Below are positions 35,986-47,124 of a stretch of 64,000 nucleotides of DNA, piece by piece. Below the pieces are notes generated by a model. That model was not told where the DNA came from, made no database searches, and saw nothing but the letters and a program-made list of their open reading frames with translations. The first letter of the stretch is position 1. Each line of letters starts with the position of its first letter. The stretch covers positions 558,001 to 622,000 of the forward strand of contig NZ_CP022315.1 of assembly GCF_002216775.1 (NCBI RefSeq), given 5' to 3'. The position numbers and the translations under genes are program-made. The stretch is from Virgibacillus phasianinus. Lineage in GTDB: Bacteria; Bacillota; Bacilli; Bacillales; Amphibacillaceae.

Positions 35986-37449
35986 ATGAGCTATGAAAAA
36001 AGTAAGCAACCCGTGTTTCAGAATTACACCAAGAACATTGAATATCTGAAGAAGAAGTTAGGCATTGGGGAAAGTTTTGACGCTATTCACCTTGACCTGA
36101 ATTATGCGGATCGCGACATGGGCCTATTTTTAATCGATGGCTTCGCTAAAGATAAAATACTGCATTTTTTAATGAAACTACTTGCCGATCTTGAGCCGGA
36201 ACAGCTTGAACCTGATCCATTACTTAAATTAATGCAAACCTATCTTCCCTATATTGAATTGAGTAAGGAAGATGATTTAGACAAAACTGTTTTTTGGGTG
36301 CTAAGCGGTGCAACTGCACTCGTAGTGGACGGTATTGATAAAATTATTATTATTGATGCACGAACGTATCCTGTGCGTCCCCCAAGTGAACCGCAATTGG
36401 AACGCGTTACACGCGGAGCTCGTGACGGGTTTGTCGAAACGATCGTCTTCAATACCGCATTAACAAGACGGCGGGTCAGAGATCCTTCCCTGCGGATGGA
36501 ATATATGTCTATTGGACGACGCTCACAAACTGATATATGTGTAGCGTATATCAAGGATATTGCCGACCCTGGGATTGTGAAACAAATCAAAGGTTCTCTA
36601 GGTGAAATTGATACAGACGGGTTGCCTATGGGTGACAAAACGGTAGAGGAATATTTTAGCGGTCGCACATGGAACCCATATCCAACTGTTCGCTATACGG
36701 AGAGACCTGATACGGCAGCTGTCCATTTGTATGAGGGACACGTGCTTGTAATGGTTGATGGTTCACCGAGTGTAATCATCGCACCGGCAACATTTTGGAA
36801 TCATTTACAACATGCCGAGGAATACCGGCAACGTCCAATTGTAGGGGCTTACTTTCGAATTGTACGATTTTTTGCAGTTTTTATTTCGCTGTTTCTATTA
36901 CCGCTCTGGTATTTATTTGCCGAGGATCCAACATTACTACCGGATGCATTTTCATTTATTGGACTGAAAGAAACACTGGCCGTTTCATTATTATTACAGC
37001 TCCTTCTCGTTGAAATCGGGATGGACATTTTAAGGATGGCCACCATTCATACATCGACCGCAATGGCAACATCGCTCGGCCTTATTTCCGCCGTGGTCAT
37101 TGGTCAAGTGGCAGTGGAAGTCGGCGTTTTTTCAAATGAGGTCATTTTCTATATTGCAGTGGTGGCCATCTGTACCTATGCAACGCCTTCATATGAACTC
37201 GGACTGGCAAACCGAATTTCAAGAATTGCATTTCTGTTGGTAACAGCCGCATTCGGGGTTCTAGGATATATCGGCGGGATCACCTTGTGGGTTATCTTTC
37301 TTGCAAGGATTAAATCACTTAGCGTCCCATATTTATGGCCATTAATTCCGTTTTCCTATAAAGAAATGAAGAATGTGTTCCTGCGAGCGCCTATCCCAAT
37401 GAGAAACATGCGTCCTGAAGCGTTGCATGTGGAGGATCCGGATCGTTAG
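35986..37449 (+). CDS. spoVAF: Stage V sporulation protein AF
   Basis: A 487-residue relative of the GerA A subunits with the SpoVAF hallmark TYPVRPPSEPQLERVTRGAR then DGFVET, a cytoplasmic N-terminal part, membrane helices from about residue 285 and the end FLRAPIPMRNMRPEALHVED. SpoVAF works with the SpoVA channel that moves dipicolinic acid, and in B. subtilis modulates early germination. Usually it is the last gene of the spoVA operon, but here it stands alone between small genes and a lipoprotein. The ATG at 35986 has AAAGGAGG eight bases upstream. The longer reading from 35953 is not supported. Confidence 0.9.
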   Translation: MSYEKSKQPVFQNYTKNIEYLKKKLGIGESFDAIHLDLNYADRDMGLFLIDGFAKDKILHFLMKLLADLEPEQLEPDPLLKLMQTYLPYIELSKEDDLDKTVFWVLSGATALVVDGIDKIIIIDARTYPVRPPSEPQLERVTRGARDGFVETIVFNTALTRRRVRDPSLRMEYMSIGRRSQTDICVAYIKDIADPGIVKQIKGSLGEIDTDGLPMGDKTVEEYFSGRTWNPYPTVRYTERPDTAAVHLYEGHVLVMVDGSPSVIIAPATFWNHLQHAEEYRQRPIVGAYFRIVRFFAVFISLFLLPLWYLFAEDPTLLPDAFSFIGLKETLAVSLLLQLLLVEIGMDILRMATIHTSTAMATSLGLISAVVIGQVAVEVGVFSNEVIFYIAVVAICTYATPSYELGLANRISRIAFLLVTAAFGVLGYIGGITLWVIFLARIKSLSVPYLWPLIPFSYKEMKNVFLRAPIPMRNMRPEALHVEDPDR

Positions 37450-37553
37450 AAACCGATTTTGTGGTCCGCCATTTTAAGTTAATTAAAAGATATTATGAGC
37501 CATCATGGTTAAATAGCTTATGAAGGCTCTGTCAATGAATATAAACATTAGAT

Positions 37554-37606
37554 AATCATTAAAAAACCAGGTCCGAAGTTCAGCGGGACCTGGTTTTTTA
37601 ATGATT
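37554..37606. terminator. Bidirectional terminator between spoVAF and the SurA_N lipoprotein gene
   Basis: aatcattaaaaaaccaggtcc pairs with the matching arm ending ttttttaatgatt. About 20 bp, overlapping the stop of the leftward gene by two bases. Confidence 0.88.
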
Positions 37607-38387
37607 ATAAGTTGACAGTGACATCTGCATCTTTACGCAGATTTTTAACAAGCTTTTGAGATACTTTTGCTTTCTTTTGACCTTTAATTTGTTCCTTGAG
37701 AGCAGGTTTTACCTCATCAAAAGCTGGAGCTTTTTTTCCACCCATTTTCTTTTGCTGAGCCTTCATCTGCTCGTAGGCTTTTTCCAGCTCTTCCTTCGTT
37801 GGCTCAATATCACCAGACTCACTAGCAATGAGCTTGTCTACTTTCACTTGTGTTTCCACCTGGGACATTACTTTCTTTTCATCCAATCCTTGTTTTTTTA
37901 AAGCAGCCAGGAACTCGTCTGTCGATTTCATTTGACTTTGCTTTGCTAAATCTTTCAGTGTTTGATCAATCTCTTCTTGTGAAGCTTTATAATTACGTTT
38001 ATTTGCTTCTTGGATAAGCAGTTTCTGGCCAATTAAGCCTTCTGCAATTTGTTTTTTCAGTTTATCCTGGTCAACCTCTTGTCCGCTCATCTGGGATTGC
38101 ATTGCCGCCCGCTGAAACTGTCCTTTGTAGACTGATTCAAATTCATCTTTCTTTATCTTTTCTCCATTTACTTCCGCAACAACGTCTGGTGTTCCTTTTA
38201 AGTCAGGCTTAGGCATTTCAGCTTGTCCGCCTTTGCCACCCTTATCCTGCGCACCTTCTTCTTGCGATTCTGATTTATTATCATTATTTTTATCTCCAGC
38301 TGTTTCATCCTGATTGCCGCATGCAGCTAATAAAGATACGAACACAACTAAAAGTAAACTTAATATCCATTTTTTATTCAATGTCAT
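37605..38387 (-). CDS. SurA_N-type lipoprotein (PrsA-like, no parvulin domain)
   Basis: A 260-residue exported lipoprotein: signal peptide and lipobox LAAC (Cys near 23), a low-complexity linker rich in D, N, K, E and Q to about residue 60, then a SurA N-terminal chaperone domain with VVAEVNGEKIKKDEFE and EGLIGQKLLIQEANKRNYKA. The peptidyl-prolyl isomerase (parvulin) block of PrsA, recognisable by an ASHILV-type motif, is absent, so it is more likely a chaperone than an isomerase. Membrane-anchored outside the cell. Monocistronic. Confidence 0.82.
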   Translation of the reverse strand: MTLNKKWILSLLLVVFVSLLAACGNQDETAGDKNNDNKSESQEEGAQDKGGKGGQAEMPKPDLKGTPDVVAEVNGEKIKKDEFESVYKGQFQRAAMQSQMSGQEVDQDKLKKQIAEGLIGQKLLIQEANKRNYKASQEEIDQTLKDLAKQSQMKSTDEFLAALKKQGLDEKKVMSQVETQVKVDKLIASESGDIEPTKEELEKAYEQMKAQQKKMGGKKAPAFDEVKPALKEQIKGQKKAKVSQKLVKNLRKDADVTVNL

Positions 38388-38657
38388 TCTCCTTTCTTAA
38401 TAGGAGTTAGTGTAACATATTCCGATGGTGGTTATACACATGGCCTATATGCAATAGTGTATGATTCTTAAACTCAATAAATCCTCCATTGCCGTCATGG
38501 CGGGGGTTTGTAAAAGGTGAATTCGATAATTTGAGTGAATGTGTAAATACCGTGTAATTTCTGTTACAATCATATTCGTAAGTAATAAAATTGTATTTTT
38601 TATCTATTTGAGTGTAGTTTAATGCCTGTTAATACGCATGTTGCAGATGATATGAAA
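38388..38657. other. Intergenic stretch between the lipoprotein gene and the groESL terminator
   Basis: No convincing gene. A 20-codon ORF at about 38622 lacks a ribosome site and runs into the terminator. Otherwise nothing recognisable. Confidence 0.5.
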
Positions 38658-38704
38658 GAAAAAATCCTCGCAAAAGTTCACTGAACCTTTGCAAGGATTT
38701 TAAT
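38658..38704 (-). terminator. groESL terminator
   Basis: aaaatcctcgcaaaagttca pairs with tgaacctttgcaaggatttt (two non-Watson-Crick positions), with T-run on the minus strand, about 85 bases past the groL stop. Confidence 0.75.
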
Positions 38705-38787
38705 AATATAGTGTTCTCTTCCCTGATATGTCAATCAAGCAGTGAACGAAGATGAAACCCTTAATATTTCAAGAGTTCAGGCGGTTA

Positions 38788-40440
<1,653 letters not shown>

Positions 40441-40478
40441 TTAAATTCATTTCCTAAGTAATATAAATGTTGCTGCTT

Positions 40479-40784
<306 letters not shown>

Positions 40785-40806
40785 TCATTTGCTTTATTTA
40801 TGATTG

Positions 40807-40833
40807 TTAGCACTCTAAACATCTGAGTGCTAA
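40807..40833. promoter_or_regulatory. CIRCE operator (HrcA binding site)
   Basis: Perfect TTAGCACTC-N9-GAGTGCTAA, 40 bases before groS. HrcA repression with heat induction is expected. Confidence 0.97.
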
Positions 40834-40844
40834 TTCCAATTATT

Positions 40845-40873
40845 ATCATAAATAATACAGCCCAAAATTGCAA
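40845..40873 (-). promoter_or_regulatory. groESL promoter
   Basis: Minus strand TTGCAA (40868-40873) and TATGAT (40845-40850), 17 bases apart, just upstream of CIRCE. Confidence 0.75.
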
Positions 40874-41035
40874 GTGATGAAAGTTATATTTTTAAAAAAA
40901 TTTAATTCTTGCATACCTAAACCATTCTATTATAAGCATACAAGCAAATATGATAAAATAAATAATTAATAGCACAACATTGTGCTGCATACACTAGTTA
41001 TCAATATATTTGATTGCTAAAGGAGTCGTTAAATT

Positions 41036-41749
41036 TTGACCAAGCGTTATTGGTATGTCATTTTAACCTATATCATTATGCAATTTTCGGGGGTCATCTT
41101 TTCCCCAATTTTATATGCAACTTTACCGATCAGTAAATTTCAGGCCATCATTTATTGGACAATCTTTAGTTTTGTTGCTGGGCTTATTGCAATTCTTATC
41201 ATTATGAAGCCATATATGAAAGCGCCGAGCATGCGTAATGCCGCTAGTCCCGGAGCAATGGTTTTATGGGCAATCGCCGGGGTGTTTATGGCTTATATCG
41301 GACAATATATTGCAGCAATCATTGAGGTTGAGCTGTTAGGCATCGAGCAGGGATCGGCAAACACGCAAATGATTATGGATATAACACGTGCAGCACCGAT
41401 ATTTATGATCATTCCCGCATTAGTAGCACCAATTGTCGAGGAAATTATTTTCAGGAAGATTATTTTCGGTACGTTTTATAAGAAAATGAATTTCTTTTTG
41501 GCTGCCTTGCTTTCCGCGTTAGTATTTGGAATTATTCACGGTGAACCGGAACACATTCTGATCTACAGCTCAATGGGATTTGTATTTGCATATGTGTATG
41601 TGAAAACGAAGCGGATTATTGTTCCAATCATTGTTCATATGACACTAAATTCCATCTCCGTGATCGTTCAATACTCGCTGTCACCGGAAGATATTGAGAA
41701 GATGCAACAGCAATACGAACAAATGCAAATGATTTTAATTGGGGGCTAA
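41036..41749 (+). CDS. CPBP-family intramembrane metalloprotease (YdiL-like)
   Basis: A 237-residue membrane protein with the CPBP/Abi motifs EEIIFRKIIF (EExxxR), FGIIHGEPEH (FxxxH) and HMTLNS (HxxxN). It is thus a likely intramembrane protease of the type that cleaves prenylated or other membrane substrates. TTG start with AAAGGAG about ten bases upstream. Divergent from groESL and followed by a YdiK-like gene, the same order as ydiK/ydiL beside groES in B. subtilis. The substrate is unknown. Confidence 0.85.
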   Translation: MTKRYWYVILTYIIMQFSGVIFSPILYATLPISKFQAIIYWTIFSFVAGLIAILIIMKPYMKAPSMRNAASPGAMVLWAIAGVFMAYIGQYIAAIIEVELLGIEQGSANTQMIMDITRAAPIFMIIPALVAPIVEEIIFRKIIFGTFYKKMNFFLAALLSALVFGIIHGEPEHILIYSSMGFVFAYVYVKTKRIIVPIIVHMTLNSISVIVQYSLSPEDIEKMQQQYEQMQMILIGG

Positions 41750-41756
41750 TCATTTT

Positions 41757-41951
41757 ATGAGGACTTCACCAAAGGCAATGGCCAATATATACTTTATTAT
41801 GGGTGTATTATTCGTATATATGGCAACGCAAAGTGCCGGGGAGACGGTGTGGAATCCCACCACCATGTTACTGGCCATCATTGCAACACTGGACTTCGGA
41901 GTAGCATTGCGTCTGATGCGAAACCATGCACGACATAAAAATAAGCAGTAG
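41757..41951 (+). CDS. YdiK-like small membrane protein
   Basis: A 64-residue protein with two hydrophobic helices, starting MRTSPKAMANIYFIMGVLF, and a basic tail. It sits directly after the CPBP protease, seven bases on, as in B. subtilis. A GGGGG run lies 11 bases before the ATG. The upstream TTG at 41739 overlaps the protease gene and is less likely. Function is unknown. Confidence 0.75.
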   Translation: MRTSPKAMANIYFIMGVLFVYMATQSAGETVWNPTTMLLAIIATLDFGVALRLMRNHARHKNKQ

Positions 41952-41977
41952 CGTATTTTTGCGCTGCTGCTTATTTT
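41942..41977 (+). terminator. Terminator of the ydiL-ydiK-like pair
   Basis: aagcagtagcg / cgctgctgctt stem followed by ATTTTTATT. It overlaps the stop codon. Confidence 0.7.
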
Positions 41978-41979
41978 TA

Positions 41980-42008
41980 TTGACAGATGCAGTCTCCTAT
42001 TTTACAAT
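41980..42008 (+). promoter_or_regulatory. Promoter of the ArsR-CDF operon
   Basis: TTGACA (41980-41985), 17-base spacer, TACAAT (42003-42008), close to sigma-A consensus. Confidence 0.8.
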
Positions 42009-42040
42009 ATGAACATATACTAATATATACATATAATGAT
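42009..42040 (+). promoter_or_regulatory. Likely metalloregulator operator
   Basis: AT-rich inverted pattern atgaacatatac / tatacatata right after the -10 box and over the start site, similar in style to CzrA/ArsR-family operators with a tgaaca half-site. Exact limits are uncertain. Confidence 0.45.
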
Positions 42041-42072
42041 GCTGAATTGAACTGGAAAGCGAGGGTAAAATA

Positions 42073-42384
42073 ATGGACGAAAATGAACCAATTAAAACCT
42101 TGGATGAAGAAACGCTGTTCGTAGTGTCACAAACCTTTAAAGCACTAGGCGACCCCACTCGAATTAGGATACTGCATTTGCTTTTTCAAAATGAGTACTC
42201 CGTAAATGATATTGCCGAGAATTTACACCTTCGCCAGTCAACTGTATCCCATCAATTACGGTTCTTAAAAAATTTGCGTTTAGTAAAATACCGCCGGGAA
42301 GGCACCACGTTGTTTTATTCACATGATGACGAACATGTTATGAATGTATTAAACCAAACAATAAAGCATGCATGTCATAGTTAG
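42073..42384 (+). CDS. ArsR-family metal-sensing repressor (CzrA-like)
   Basis: A 103-residue winged-helix repressor: [20 protein letters not shown], the recognition helix [20 protein letters not shown] and a C-terminal helix with Asp/His residues (DDEHVMNV, then HACH). This matches the alpha-5 Zn/Co site of CzrA/SmtB-type sensors. It lacks the CVC motif of CadC. GAGGG precedes the ATG. It lies 12 bases before a CDF exporter, which it probably represses until zinc or cobalt binds. Confidence 0.87.
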   Translation: MDENEPIKTLDEETLFVVSQTFKALGDPTRIRILHLLFQNEYSVNDIAENLHLRQSTVSHQLRFLKNLRLVKYRREGTTLFYSHDDEHVMNVLNQTIKHACHS

Positions 42385-42396
42385 GAGGGAATCGGA

Positions 42397-43341
42397 ATGG
42401 GTCATGATCATGGACACGATCATACACACGGAGCAAACAAGAAAGCATTGCTAGTCAGTTTTATCATAACAACTGCATACATGATTATTGAAGCAATTGG
42501 CGGATTTGTCACAAATAGTTTAGCATTGCTGTCTGATGCCGGGCATATGCTGAGTGATTCCGTATCATTAGGCGTTGGCGTTTTAGCATTTGTTATGGGT
42601 GAAAAAGTTGCCAGTTACAGTAAAACCTATGGCTACAAACGATTTGAAATACTGGCTGCGCTTTTTAACGGTGTCACCTTAACCATCATCGCTATTTATA
42701 TTTTTTATGAGGCATTCCAGCGTTTTGCAAACCCACCAGAAGTAGCATCAACTGGAATGCTTACCATTGCCATTATTGGACTAATTGTAAACCTTACCGT
42801 CGCATGGATATTAATGCGTGGCGATACAAAAGAAAATTTAAATCTGCGGGCAGCCTTCCTCCATGTATTGGGTGACCTGCTTGGCTCAGTTGGTGCAATT
42901 ATCGCTGCATTACTTATTATGTTCTTCAACTGGGGATGGGCAGACCCGCTAGCCAGTCTAATTGTTGCCATTCTCGTATTGATCAGTGGATGGCGGGTTA
43001 GCAAAGACGCAATTCATGTATTAATGGAAGGAACCCCGAAGAATGTTGATCTCGATGATATCATTCAAACGATGGAAAAGGTTCAAGGTATCCTAGGCAT
43101 TCATGATTTACATGTCTGGAGTATCACGAGTGGGCAAAATGCACTTTCTTGCCATGCCGTTGTTGACGGAAAACTCTCCATCCACGATAGTCAGAGGCTT
43201 TTGCAGTCAATTGAAAAAACATTGGAAGAGAAAGGGATCGGTCATGTAACAATCCAAATGGAAAACGAGGAGCATCAGCACGATGACTCGCTAATGTGTC
43301 AGCATGAAACTGGGTCAAAGGAGCATGACCATCAGCATTAG
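42397..43341 (+). CDS. czcD: Cation diffusion facilitator (CzcD-like zinc/cadmium/cobalt exporter)
   Basis: A 314-residue proton-antiporting exporter of divalent cations. His-rich N-terminus (MGHDHGHDHTHG), six membrane helices with the HxxxD sites SDAGHMLSDS and HVLGDLLGS, and a cytoplasmic C-terminal domain ending in a second His-rich tail (EHDHQH). Second gene of an operon with an ArsR-family sensor. In B. subtilis czcD is controlled by CzrA. Confidence 0.92.
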   Translation: MGHDHGHDHTHGANKKALLVSFIITTAYMIIEAIGGFVTNSLALLSDAGHMLSDSVSLGVGVLAFVMGEKVASYSKTYGYKRFEILAALFNGVTLTIIAIYIFYEAFQRFANPPEVASTGMLTIAIIGLIVNLTVAWILMRGDTKENLNLRAAFLHVLGDLLGSVGAIIAALLIMFFNWGWADPLASLIVAILVLISGWRVSKDAIHVLMEGTPKNVDLDDIIQTMEKVQGILGIHDLHVWSITSGQNALSCHAVVDGKLSIHDSQRLLQSIEKTLEEKGIGHVTIQMENEEHQHDDSLMCQHETGSKEHDHQH

Positions 43342-43384
43342 AACACCGGAATAATTTCAAGTTGACTGTTGACACTATAGCTAA

Positions 43385-43552
43385 ATGCAAAAAGAAAGGG
43401 CTGATCCCATCAACAGCAGCGAAAATCAAAAATATAAAGGCAAGAGAGATAATAAAGTGGTTGAAGAAAAAGGGTTCAAAAAAAACCAAAAGAAAGAATC
43501 AGTTCCGGACCCTCTTCCCCAACCGAAAGATTATAAGGAAATTGATTACTAA
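43385..43552 (+). CDS. Possible small hydrophilic protein
   Basis: A 55-residue ORF rich in K, E, D, N and P, beginning MQKERADPINSSENQKYKGK and ending PDPLPQPKDYKEIDY. The C-terminal half looks like real protein and the stop is followed directly by a terminator, but the ATG has no clear ribosome site. Not recognised. It would be co-transcribed with the exporter or have its own promoter near ttgaca at 43372. Confidence 0.4.
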   Translation: MQKERADPINSSENQKYKGKRDNKVVEEKGFKKNQKKESVPDPLPQPKDYKEIDY

Positions 43553-43555
43553 GTG

Positions 43556-43587
43556 TAAACCCCCTTCGTAAAAAAGAAGGGGGTTTA
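43556..43587. terminator. Bidirectional terminator between the two metal units
   Basis: taaacccccttc / gaagggggttta perfect 12-bp stem between converging operons. Confidence 0.88.
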
Positions 43588-43589
43588 TC

Positions 43590-45701
43590 TTATTCATAAT
43601 TAGTTTTCATTAAGCGCAGTGAATTCAGCACAACAATAAGGGTAGCTCCCATATCTGCTATTATTGCTAACCAAAGTGTTAGCCATCCGGGAATAATTAG
43701 AAGAAGCGCTATCACCTTTAATGCAAGTGCAAAAGTAACATTTTGTTTAATAACTTTTAACGTTTTTCGACTGAGCGAAATGGTGTAAGGCAACTTTTCC
43801 AGTTCATCCGCCATTAATGAAATATCAGCTGTTTCGATTGCAGCATCTGTTCCCGCACCACCCATAGCAATACCAACAGTTGCAGTCGCAAGCGCTGGTG
43901 CATCATTGACGCCATCTCCGACCATTGCTACATTCCCATGTTTTTCGCGAAGCATTTTTATGGAATTCAATTTATCCTGTGGTAAAAGTTCTGCCTTTGT
44001 TTCCGTTAATCCCAACTGGTTCCCGATTGCTTTCCCAGTGGCTTCATTATCACCGGTTAGCATTACTGTTTTTTCAATACCTAGCCTATGAAGTTTTTGA
44101 ATGATAGATGGACTGCCTGCCCGAACTTGATCTGCTACAGCAATAATCCCTTTTAGCTCATCTTGCGTACCTACCAACATAACCGTCTTACCTTGTTTCT
44201 GCAATTCTTTGATTTGTTTTTCTCGATTGTTTGAAATGGGTGTCAATTCATCGAATAGTGTTGGGCTTCCAATAAAATAGACTATACGATTTATGATTGC
44301 TTTTGCTCCCTTACCAGTGATTGATTGGAAACTTTCAGCGGTATACGTTTCTATATGTTCCTGCTCAGCCTTACGTATAATGGCCGATGCCAAGGGATGC
44401 TGTGAAAATGCTTCAATTGCAGCTGAGTGACCCAGAATTTCTTTCCCATTCATGTTAGAAAATGCCAAGACATCTGTTACTTCTGGTTTCCCTTCAGTAA
44501 GCGTTCCTGTTTTATCAAAAGCGACTACTTTTAACCGACCAGTTTCTTCTAAGTGGACACCACCCTTGATTAGAACACCTTTACGGGCTGCATTCCCTAT
44601 GGCTGTCACAATTGCTACGGGTGTTGATATGACAAGGGCACATGGACAACCAACAACAAGTACCGCGAGTCCATTATACACCCATTCAGACCATATTCCA
44701 CCAAAGAAAAGAGGTGGGATTACTGCTACCAATAAAGCGATAAACATAATGGCTGGTGTGTAGTATTTTGCAAACCTTTCAATGAATTGTTGAGAATGAG
44801 CACGTTCTTCCTGTGCTTCTTCTACTAAATGAATGATCTTTGCAATGGTGGTATCCTCAACATTTTTGGTGACACGAACCTCTAATACACCTTCCTCATT
44901 AAGGGTTCCAGCAAATACTTCATCGCCATTTTCTTTGTAGACTGGAATGGATTCACCTGTGATTGCTGCTTGATTAATGGAGGATTGTCCCTTAACAACC
45001 TCGCCATCCATTGCAATTTTTTGACCAGGCTTGATTAGCATAATATCGTTAATGTGAACGTCTTCCACATCTATTTCCATCGTTTCATTACCACGTTTGA
45101 TGGTAGCTCTATTTGGGGCAATATCCATAAGAGAACGAATCGATTGTCGTGCTTTGTCCATTGAGTAGCCTTCCAAAGCTTCACTCAATGCAAACAGGAA
45201 GACAACGACAGCCCCTTCGCCCCACTCCCCAATTACAACTGCACCAATAATTGCAATGGTCATTAAGGTTTTCATGTCAAATTGATGTTGGGTAAGATTT
45301 TTTAAACCAGTTTTGAACAAATCAAATCCACCAATTAGAATGGAAAGCAGGAAAACCCCAATTGTAAATGGATTTTCTTCACCCAATTGAAAGGAGAGAA
45401 TGTACCCAACAATGATAAGCAACAGGGAAATGATTGCGGTTACATTACCACGTTTCTTCCAAAATGATTCTTTGTTCTCCACAAGACGTTGTCGTTCCGG
45501 ATATACTTTTATTCCATCAAACGAACCGGCCTGTTCCAGCTGATCAATCGTTGCCTCTCCATGAACAGTTATTTTTGATGCCCCAAAGTTAAGTTGAACA
45601 TCTTCAACAGTTTGTATATCTCGTATATTTTTTTCAAATTTAGCTGCGCAATTTGTACATGATAACCCCTGTAAACGATAAACGTTTCTGTTATCTTCCA
45701 T
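43590..45701 (-). CDS. cadA: Cadmium/zinc-exporting P1B-type ATPase
   Basis: A 703-residue ATPase that pumps Cd2+, Zn2+ or Pb2+ out of the cell. An N-terminal heavy-metal-associated domain ([12 protein letters not shown], metal pair Cys-x2-Cys) is followed by membrane helices, TGESIPV, the membrane metal site GCPCALVIS, the phosphorylation motif [12 protein letters not shown], and [13 protein letters not shown]. The ATG at 45701 has GGGAG seven bases upstream and overlaps the cadC stop by 11 bases. A start seven codons earlier lies deeper inside cadC. Partner of the CadC repressor. Confidence 0.95.
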   Translation of the reverse strand: MEDNRNVYRLQGLSCTNCAAKFEKNIRDIQTVEDVQLNFGASKITVHGEATIDQLEQAGSFDGIKVYPERQRLVENKESFWKKRGNVTAIISLLLIIVGYILSFQLGEENPFTIGVFLLSILIGGFDLFKTGLKNLTQHQFDMKTLMTIAIIGAVVIGEWGEGAVVVFLFALSEALEGYSMDKARQSIRSLMDIAPNRATIKRGNETMEIDVEDVHINDIMLIKPGQKIAMDGEVVKGQSSINQAAITGESIPVYKENGDEVFAGTLNEEGVLEVRVTKNVEDTTIAKIIHLVEEAQEERAHSQQFIERFAKYYTPAIMFIALLVAVIPPLFFGGIWSEWVYNGLAVLVVGCPCALVISTPVAIVTAIGNAARKGVLIKGGVHLEETGRLKVVAFDKTGTLTEGKPEVTDVLAFSNMNGKEILGHSAAIEAFSQHPLASAIIRKAEQEHIETYTAESFQSITGKGAKAIINRIVYFIGSPTLFDELTPISNNREKQIKELQKQGKTVMLVGTQDELKGIIAVADQVRAGSPSIIQKLHRLGIEKTVMLTGDNEATGKAIGNQLGLTETKAELLPQDKLNSIKMLREKHGNVAMVGDGVNDAPALATATVGIAMGGAGTDAAIETADISLMADELEKLPYTISLSRKTLKVIKQNVTFALALKVIALLLIIPGWLTLWLAIIADMGATLIVVLNSLRLMKTNYE

Positions 45702-46077
45702 TTGGATCTCCCTTTTTTGCATGAATCATCGCGATATATACAAGCTGACGAACATGATCATCAGACAAGGAGTAAAAAACCAATTTACCCTCTTTTCGAT
45801 AATTAGCTAACCCACTTTTCCGCAGTAGACGCAGATGATGAGAAGAGGTTGCGGTCGTTGATCCAATTATATTTGCAACGTCACAGACGCATAATTCTTT
45901 TTCCAATGTCAGTGCGTATGCGACTTTTAAACGAGTTGCATCAGATAATGCCTTGAAAATGGATTCAACACCACTTACTTGTTCCATTTGTGGTTGAATG
46001 CGGTTTACTATCTCTTCATCAAAACAAAATATATCACACGTATCCTTGGAGTTCTCCTTTAGTTTTTCTTCATGCAT
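45691..46077 (-). CDS. cadC: Cadmium-responsive ArsR-family repressor
   Basis: A 128-residue winged-helix repressor with the CadC metal motif ELCVCDV and an N-terminal cysteine segment ([12 protein letters not shown]), the [23 protein letters not shown], and a C-terminal helix with DDHVRQ and H (alpha-5 site). It releases DNA on binding Cd, Pb or Zn. The ATG at 46077 has GAAGGTG upstream. A further ATG at 46092 has none. It overlaps cadA, forming the classical cadCA operon, with a CadC-like operator between the promoter and start. Confidence 0.92.
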   Translation of the reverse strand: MHEEKLKENSKDTCDIFCFDEEIVNRIQPQMEQVSGVESIFKALSDATRLKVAYALTLEKELCVCDVANIIGSTTATSSHHLRLLRKSGLANYRKEGKLVFYSLSDDHVRQLVYIAMIHAKKGDPNGR

Positions 46078-46090
46078 TATCTTCACCTTC

Positions 46091-46110
46091 ATTCAAATAT
46101 TTGTTTGATT
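46091..46110. promoter_or_regulatory. CadC-type operator
   Basis: attcaaatatttgtttgatt: inverted tcaaa..tttga around an AT core, like the ATTCAAATA half of the known cad operator. Located between the promoter and the cadC start. Confidence 0.65.
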
Positions 46111-46119
46111 GTTAATTAT

Positions 46120-46148
46120 AGTTTATGCCGATATTAATTGATTGTCAA
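46120..46148 (-). promoter_or_regulatory. cadCA promoter
   Basis: Minus strand TTGACA (46143-46148), 17 bases, TAAACT (46120-46125). Confidence 0.6.
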
Positions 46149-46249
46149 TTCGATATTCAAACAAAAGTCAGAGTATAGTTGCAGAGAACAAGTTTATTGG
46201 AAATGGCATAATTTAGAAGAAGAACTCACTAATAAAGGAGTGGAAAACA

Positions 46250-47071
46250 TTGCCCGTCGCCCCCACCGACCAATGGCTTGGCCTGTACCTAAAAAACAAA
46301 ATCGGATTAGCAGAATATGATTTCACAATACAGAGGGATATTTTTGGCAAAAAGCTTTCGTCCTTTTTTTCACATACCTGGGATGAAATTCACCAGTTCC
46401 TCCTGCAAAATGGACTATTTATACCTAGTTCATCCGACGAAAAAATCATTCAGCAGATGACAGATAAAAATGTTTGGGGAACTGCCAAGGAAGAACTGAA
46501 TCAATTAAGATGTGACTGGAATGGTCCTGATATCCCTTTATTTATTTTCCCTTCAAATCAGGCAAACGACGAGCTCCGCCTTGACCTCCGTGGGAAGTCC
46601 GGCGTTGCTAAACATGATAAAGTTGTTCTATTTATCGGAAGTGATACATCAAAGCAGGATTTACAGGCACTGATTACCCATGAGTACAATCATGTGTGCC
46701 GCCTGAATTATTTAAATCAACCAGAGGAGGATATTACTTTATTAGATGGAATGATTCTGGAGGGGCTTGCGGAAGTCGCTGTATTAAATCGGCTTGGAGA
46801 AGGACCAATAGCAAAGTGGACATCAATATATCCACTTGAATATGCATTAGAGCAATGGGAAAAGAACGCCAAATTAAATCTGCACGTGCACAAGAAGGAT
46901 TCCTTTTTCCACGATTTTATGTATGGGAACAATTCCATTCCAAAGTGGATGGGGTACAATATTGGCTTTCATCTTGTTTCTTCATTTGCTGTAAATACAA
47001 GAGAGGACATGAATAAACTGTTACACCTACCCGCAGAATCCATTCTAGAAAAAAGTGCCTTTTCGGGATGA
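46250..47071 (+). CDS. DUF2268 putative zinc-dependent protease (YjaZ-like)
   Basis: A 273-residue protein with a zinc-binding HEYNHVCRLNYL motif (HExxH) near residue 145 and a downstream Glu in LEGLAEVAVL, as in the DUF2268 gluzincin-like family. No signal peptide. TTG start with AAAGGAG nine bases upstream. Stands alone. Physiological substrate is unknown. Confidence 0.82.
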   Translation: MPVAPTDQWLGLYLKNKIGLAEYDFTIQRDIFGKKLSSFFSHTWDEIHQFLLQNGLFIPSSSDEKIIQQMTDKNVWGTAKEELNQLRCDWNGPDIPLFIFPSNQANDELRLDLRGKSGVAKHDKVVLFIGSDTSKQDLQALITHEYNHVCRLNYLNQPEEDITLLDGMILEGLAEVAVLNRLGEGPIAKWTSIYPLEYALEQWEKNAKLNLHVHKKDSFFHDFMYGNNSIPKWMGYNIGFHLVSSFAVNTREDMNKLLHLPAESILEKSAFSG

Positions 47072-47087
47072 CGCCAGGAAATACAAA

Positions 47088-47119
47088 ACAGAGCCTGTAT
47101 GTGTGATGACAGGCTCTGT
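47088..47119. terminator. Terminator between DUF2268 and the next gene
   Basis: acagagcctgt / acaggctctgt perfect 11-bp stem. The T-run is better on the minus side. Confidence 0.75.
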
Positions 47120-47124
47120 CTATA

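Noticed and set aside
38622-38684. 20-codon ORF upstream of the groESL terminator
   Set aside because: No ribosome site, and its end forms the terminator stem. Probably chance.
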